NCBI GenBank assembly: GCA_038209195.1
Contig: JBBQXY010000223.1
Coordinates: 1 to 7,512, forward strand
From: JBBQXY01 sp038209195
GTDB taxonomy: Bacteria > Chloroflexota > Ktedonobacteria > Ktedonobacterales > Ktedonobacteraceae
DNA length: 7,512 bases
Direction of reading: 5' to 3'
The notes beneath the pieces are model-generated. The model did no database searches. It was not told the origin of the DNA and worked only from the letters and a program-made list of their open reading frames with translations. The position numbers were made by a program, and so were the translations under genes. Shown here piece after piece: positions 6,064 to 7,512 of the stretch (position 1 is the first letter of the stretch; each line of letters begins with the position of its first letter).

Positions 6064-6095
6064 GAGTCATCTCAGTTTCTGAGATGACTCTTTTT
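6064..6095 (+). terminator. Rho-independent terminator of the small membrane protein gene
   Basis: GAGTCATCTCAG (6064-6075) pairs perfectly over 12 bases with CTGAGATGACTC (6079-6090) around a TTT loop, followed directly by TTTTT (6091-6095). It begins 24 bases after the stop at 6040. Read from the minus strand there is no T-run after the stem, so it acts for the plus strand only, although it lies between convergent genes. Confidence 0.92.
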
Positions 6096-6100
6096 ACCTA

Positions 6101-6460
6101 CTACCCCACCTCCTCGATGGGACGGGCATGGCGCACATGTTTGTTGAGCGTGGCGGCGATGACCAGCACCAATTGTGGCACAAACAATAGCACCACCGTT
6201 GGCACCGGGCCGATGAACTGCAACAAAAGACCCGTCAATGCCAGACCAATTGGCTGCCCACCTAGGGCAATCAGGCGAAAAACGCTATTGACGCGCCCCT
6301 GTAAACGATCAGGGATCAATGCCAATCGATAGCTATATTGCGCGACCATATAAATGGGCACAATCACAAAGCTCACTCCATTCAGAATGGACAGCACAAG
6401 AGGATTGGGGGCGATGGCAAAAAACAGCCATGTCAAAGCCCAGTATACCGCTCCAATTGC
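6101..6460 (-). pseudogene. C-terminal remnant of an MFS transporter
   Basis: The frame encodes the last few helices of a major facilitator transporter of the EntS/MFS_3 type. It reads IGAVYWALTWLFFAIAPNP, a helix, the loop IPDRLQGRVNSVFRLIALGGQP (family pattern P-D-x-L-x-G-R-V-x-S), then two more helices and the tail RPIEEVG. A full protein has about 400 residues; only about 118 remain and the first eight or so helices are absent. The frame stays open upstream to a stop at 6509-6511, but that sequence is the out-of-frame coding region of the BKACE gene. A TTG start at 6436 overlapping the BKACE TGA would give 111 residues, but there is no independent ribosome site. It is best read as a truncated, non-functional gene. 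An alternative is a translated, coupled membrane fragment. Confidence 0.7.
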
Positions 6461-7260
6461 AGTATCTCTCTTGCTTGCGCTGGTGTCGCCACGGGCCGCT
6501 CCATTTCCTTAGCGATACGCACAATGCGCGCCACTAGTTCTGCGTTACTGCGAGCAAGTTGGCCTTTGCGAAAATAAATGTTATCCTCGAAACCCACGCG
6601 CACATTCCCGCCCATCGCCAGCGCAATCACGCCCAGCGTCAATTGATGACGCCCCATGCCAGCAACGCTCCACGTACTGCCAGCCGGCAGCGACCGCACC
6701 AGATGCAGCAGGTGAGCAGGATCAGCACCCAGCGCACCGGGAACGCCCAGCACAAAATCAAACTGGATAGGCTCTGTAATCAAGCCCATGTCACGCAAAC
6801 GTATAGCTTCATCGAGCATGCCCACGTCGAAAATTTCAATTTCTGGCACGATAGCGGCTGCCTGCATACGGCGTGCGAACGTTTCCACCAACGAGCGGTT
6901 ATTCATAAAGACACCCGCGCCAAAATTGACTGTACCCGTGGTCAGTGTCGCCATATCTGGCTGGCACAAAATACTTTGCAAGCGTTCATCCGCGCTCATG
7001 CCCACCGCTCCGCCCGTCGATACCTGCGTAATCACATCGCAACGCGCACGAATACCCTCCACCACTACACGAAACAATTCCGCATCCTGCGTAGCATTGC
7101 CATCGGCATCGCGTACATGAAGATGGATCATAGCCGCCCCCGCCTCGTAACACTCAACGGCAGCCTGGATAATCTCCTGTGGCGTAATCGGTAAAGCTGG
7201 CTGCTGTTCCCGCGTCACCTCCGCGCCAACCAGTGCCGCGGTAATAATTACCGGCTCCAT
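6433..7260 (-). CDS. Beta-keto acid cleavage enzyme (BKACE, DUF849; 3-keto-5-aminohexanoate cleavage protein family)
   Basis: The 275-residue protein has the BKACE TIM-barrel motifs in order: Glu14 in VGAEVTRE, the Zn2+ ligands His46 and His48 in HLHVRD, QVSTGG (79-84), GTVNFG (109-114), PEIEIFD (139-145), VAGMGRHQ (199-206) and VGFEDN (222-227) with the third Zn ligand Glu225. The histidine numbering matches the founding enzyme Kce of lysine fermentation. These enzymes condense a beta-keto acid with acetyl-CoA to give acetoacetate and a new CoA ester; substrates vary widely, so lysine breakdown is only one option, and no other lysine-fermentation gene is present here. The start has SD GGGAGGG (complement of 7266-7272), 5 bases before ATG. 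The family usually ends near AREILGL; here ERYTGL follows, read from the adjoining transporter remnant in another frame. Confidence 0.9.
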   Translation of the reverse strand: MEPVIITAALVGAEVTREQQPALPITPQEIIQAAVECYEAGAAMIHLHVRDADGNATQDAELFRVVVEGIRARCDVITQVSTGGAVGMSADERLQSILCQPDMATLTTGTVNFGAGVFMNNRSLVETFARRMQAAAIVPEIEIFDVGMLDEAIRLRDMGLITEPIQFDFVLGVPGALGADPAHLLHLVRSLPAGSTWSVAGMGRHQLTLGVIALAMGGNVRVGFEDNIYFRKGQLARSNAELVARIVRIAKEMERPVATPAQAREILQLERYTGL

Positions 7261-7265
7261 AACAA

Positions 7266-7272
7266 CCCTCCC
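7266..7272 (-). promoter_or_regulatory. Ribosome binding site of the BKACE gene
   Basis: On the minus strand this reads GGGAGGG followed by TTGTT and ATG at 7260. It fixes the start, since no other in-frame ATG nearby has such a site. Confidence 0.65.
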
Positions 7273-7317
7273 ATTCTCTTATCCAATAAATACATCCATG
7301 CTGACAACTCCGTAGGG

Positions 7318-7376
7318 CGCGATTTATCGCCGCCACTGCCGATTTATCGGCAAACGGGACAGGGCCGATTTATCGC
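7318..7376. repeat. Three copies of a CGATTTATCG palindrome
   Basis: The core CGATTTATCG occurs at 7320-7329, 7340-7349 and 7366-7375, within the perfect palindromes GCGATTTATCGC (7319-7330) and GCCGATTTATCGGC (7338-7351), and once as GCCGATTTATCGC (7364-7376). Start-to-start spacing is 20 and 26 bases. The flanks differ, so this is not a simple tandem repeat. It lies about 60-115 bases upstream of the BKACE start. It may be a repetitive extragenic palindrome cluster or an operator array. Confidence 0.6.
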
Positions 7377-7410
7377 AATACCATTCAAATAAGGCTTGGG
7401 AGTGGCGTGT

Positions 7411-7482
7411 GTAGGGACAACACCCTGCCTGGGGGGCAGGTAATAAGGACGCGGCGGTCGATGGGGGGCCTTGTGCTTGTCC
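7411..7482. repeat. Large two-level stem-loop repeat (GTAGGG family)
   Basis: An outer stem pairs GGACAACAC (7415-7423) with GTGCTTGTCC (7473-7482, one bulged C). Inside it, CCTGCC (7424-7429) pairs with GGCAGG (7435-7440). GTAGGG at 7411 and the CACCCT core match the smaller hairpin at 173-199, which lacks the inner insertion. A further GGGGGG (7463-7468) can pair with CCCCCC (7504-7509). No reading frame with a ribosome site is visible here, so 7377-7512 holds only this structure as far as can be seen. Confidence 0.45.
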
Positions 7483-7512
7483 TCGTCCTGTGGGATGTTC
7501 AGACCCCCCGCA

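Noticed and set aside
6101..6436. Intact small membrane protein gene starting at TTG 6436
   Set aside because: Transporter homology continues upstream of the TTG, and the protein begins in the middle of an MFS fold, so a truncated remnant is more likely.
6559..7194. 211-codon plus-strand frame opposite the BKACE gene
   Set aside because: The minus strand encodes all BKACE Zn ligands and signature motifs; the plus frame is His/Arg-rich and has no ribosome site.
7278..7307. Promoter TTGTCA-18-GATAAG for the BKACE gene on the minus strand
   Set aside because: The -10 would place the start inside the ribosome site at 7266-7272, leaving almost no leader, so the match is probably chance or only marginal.
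7318..7376. CRISPR array
   Set aside because: The repeats are 10-14 bases, only three, with 10-16-base gaps; CRISPR repeats and spacers are much longer, and no cas gene is present.

Overview
The window looks like chromosomal DNA of a soil-type bacterium, most plausibly a Chloroflexota of the Ktedonobacteria kind. This placement is an inference. It rests on moderate GC, strong AGGAG-type ribosome sites, abundant short palindromic repeats between genes, and protein sequences that look neither proteobacterial nor actinobacterial. No rRNA, tRNA or other marker gene is present to confirm it.

Layout. The left edge (1-295) is a divergent control region. A minus-strand gene starts at 43 and runs off the window. 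A strong plus-strand promoter (222-250) drives a DUF1611/DgcN-type gene (296-1348) and an enolase-superfamily epimerase (1420-2451). After a 173-base gap with its own candidate promoter and a hairpin come a 646-residue protein made of two nitrilase domains (2625-4565) and, 21 bases later, a short-chain dehydrogenase (4587-5351). A 346-base spacer (5352-5689) is filled by a known-style dispersed repeat, four GC-rich hairpins and the promoter region of a small two-helix membrane protein (5690-6040). That gene ends at a textbook Rho-independent terminator (6064-6095). On the minus strand, a BKACE/DUF849 beta-keto acid cleavage enzyme (7260-6433) is followed by the remnant of an MFS transporter (6460-6101). 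The right edge (7261-7512) holds the BKACE ribosome site and more palindromic repeats.

How the genes may work together. DUF1611 plus a dipeptide-epimerase-like protein matches the DgcN-DgcA pair, which acetylates D-glutamate and racemises N-acetyl-D-glutamate. The epimerase also carries the D-x-D motif of Ala-Glu dipeptide epimerases, so murein-peptide recycling is an alternative. The pathway needs an amide-cleaving step to release L-glutamate. The co-oriented tandem nitrilase is a candidate for that, though this is inference only. Its second domain has lost the catalytic cysteine (Gly463), which makes it the most unusual protein here. The SDR would supply an NAD(P)-linked redox step of unknown substrate. 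The BKACE gene sits in the opposite orientation and need not belong to the same pathway.
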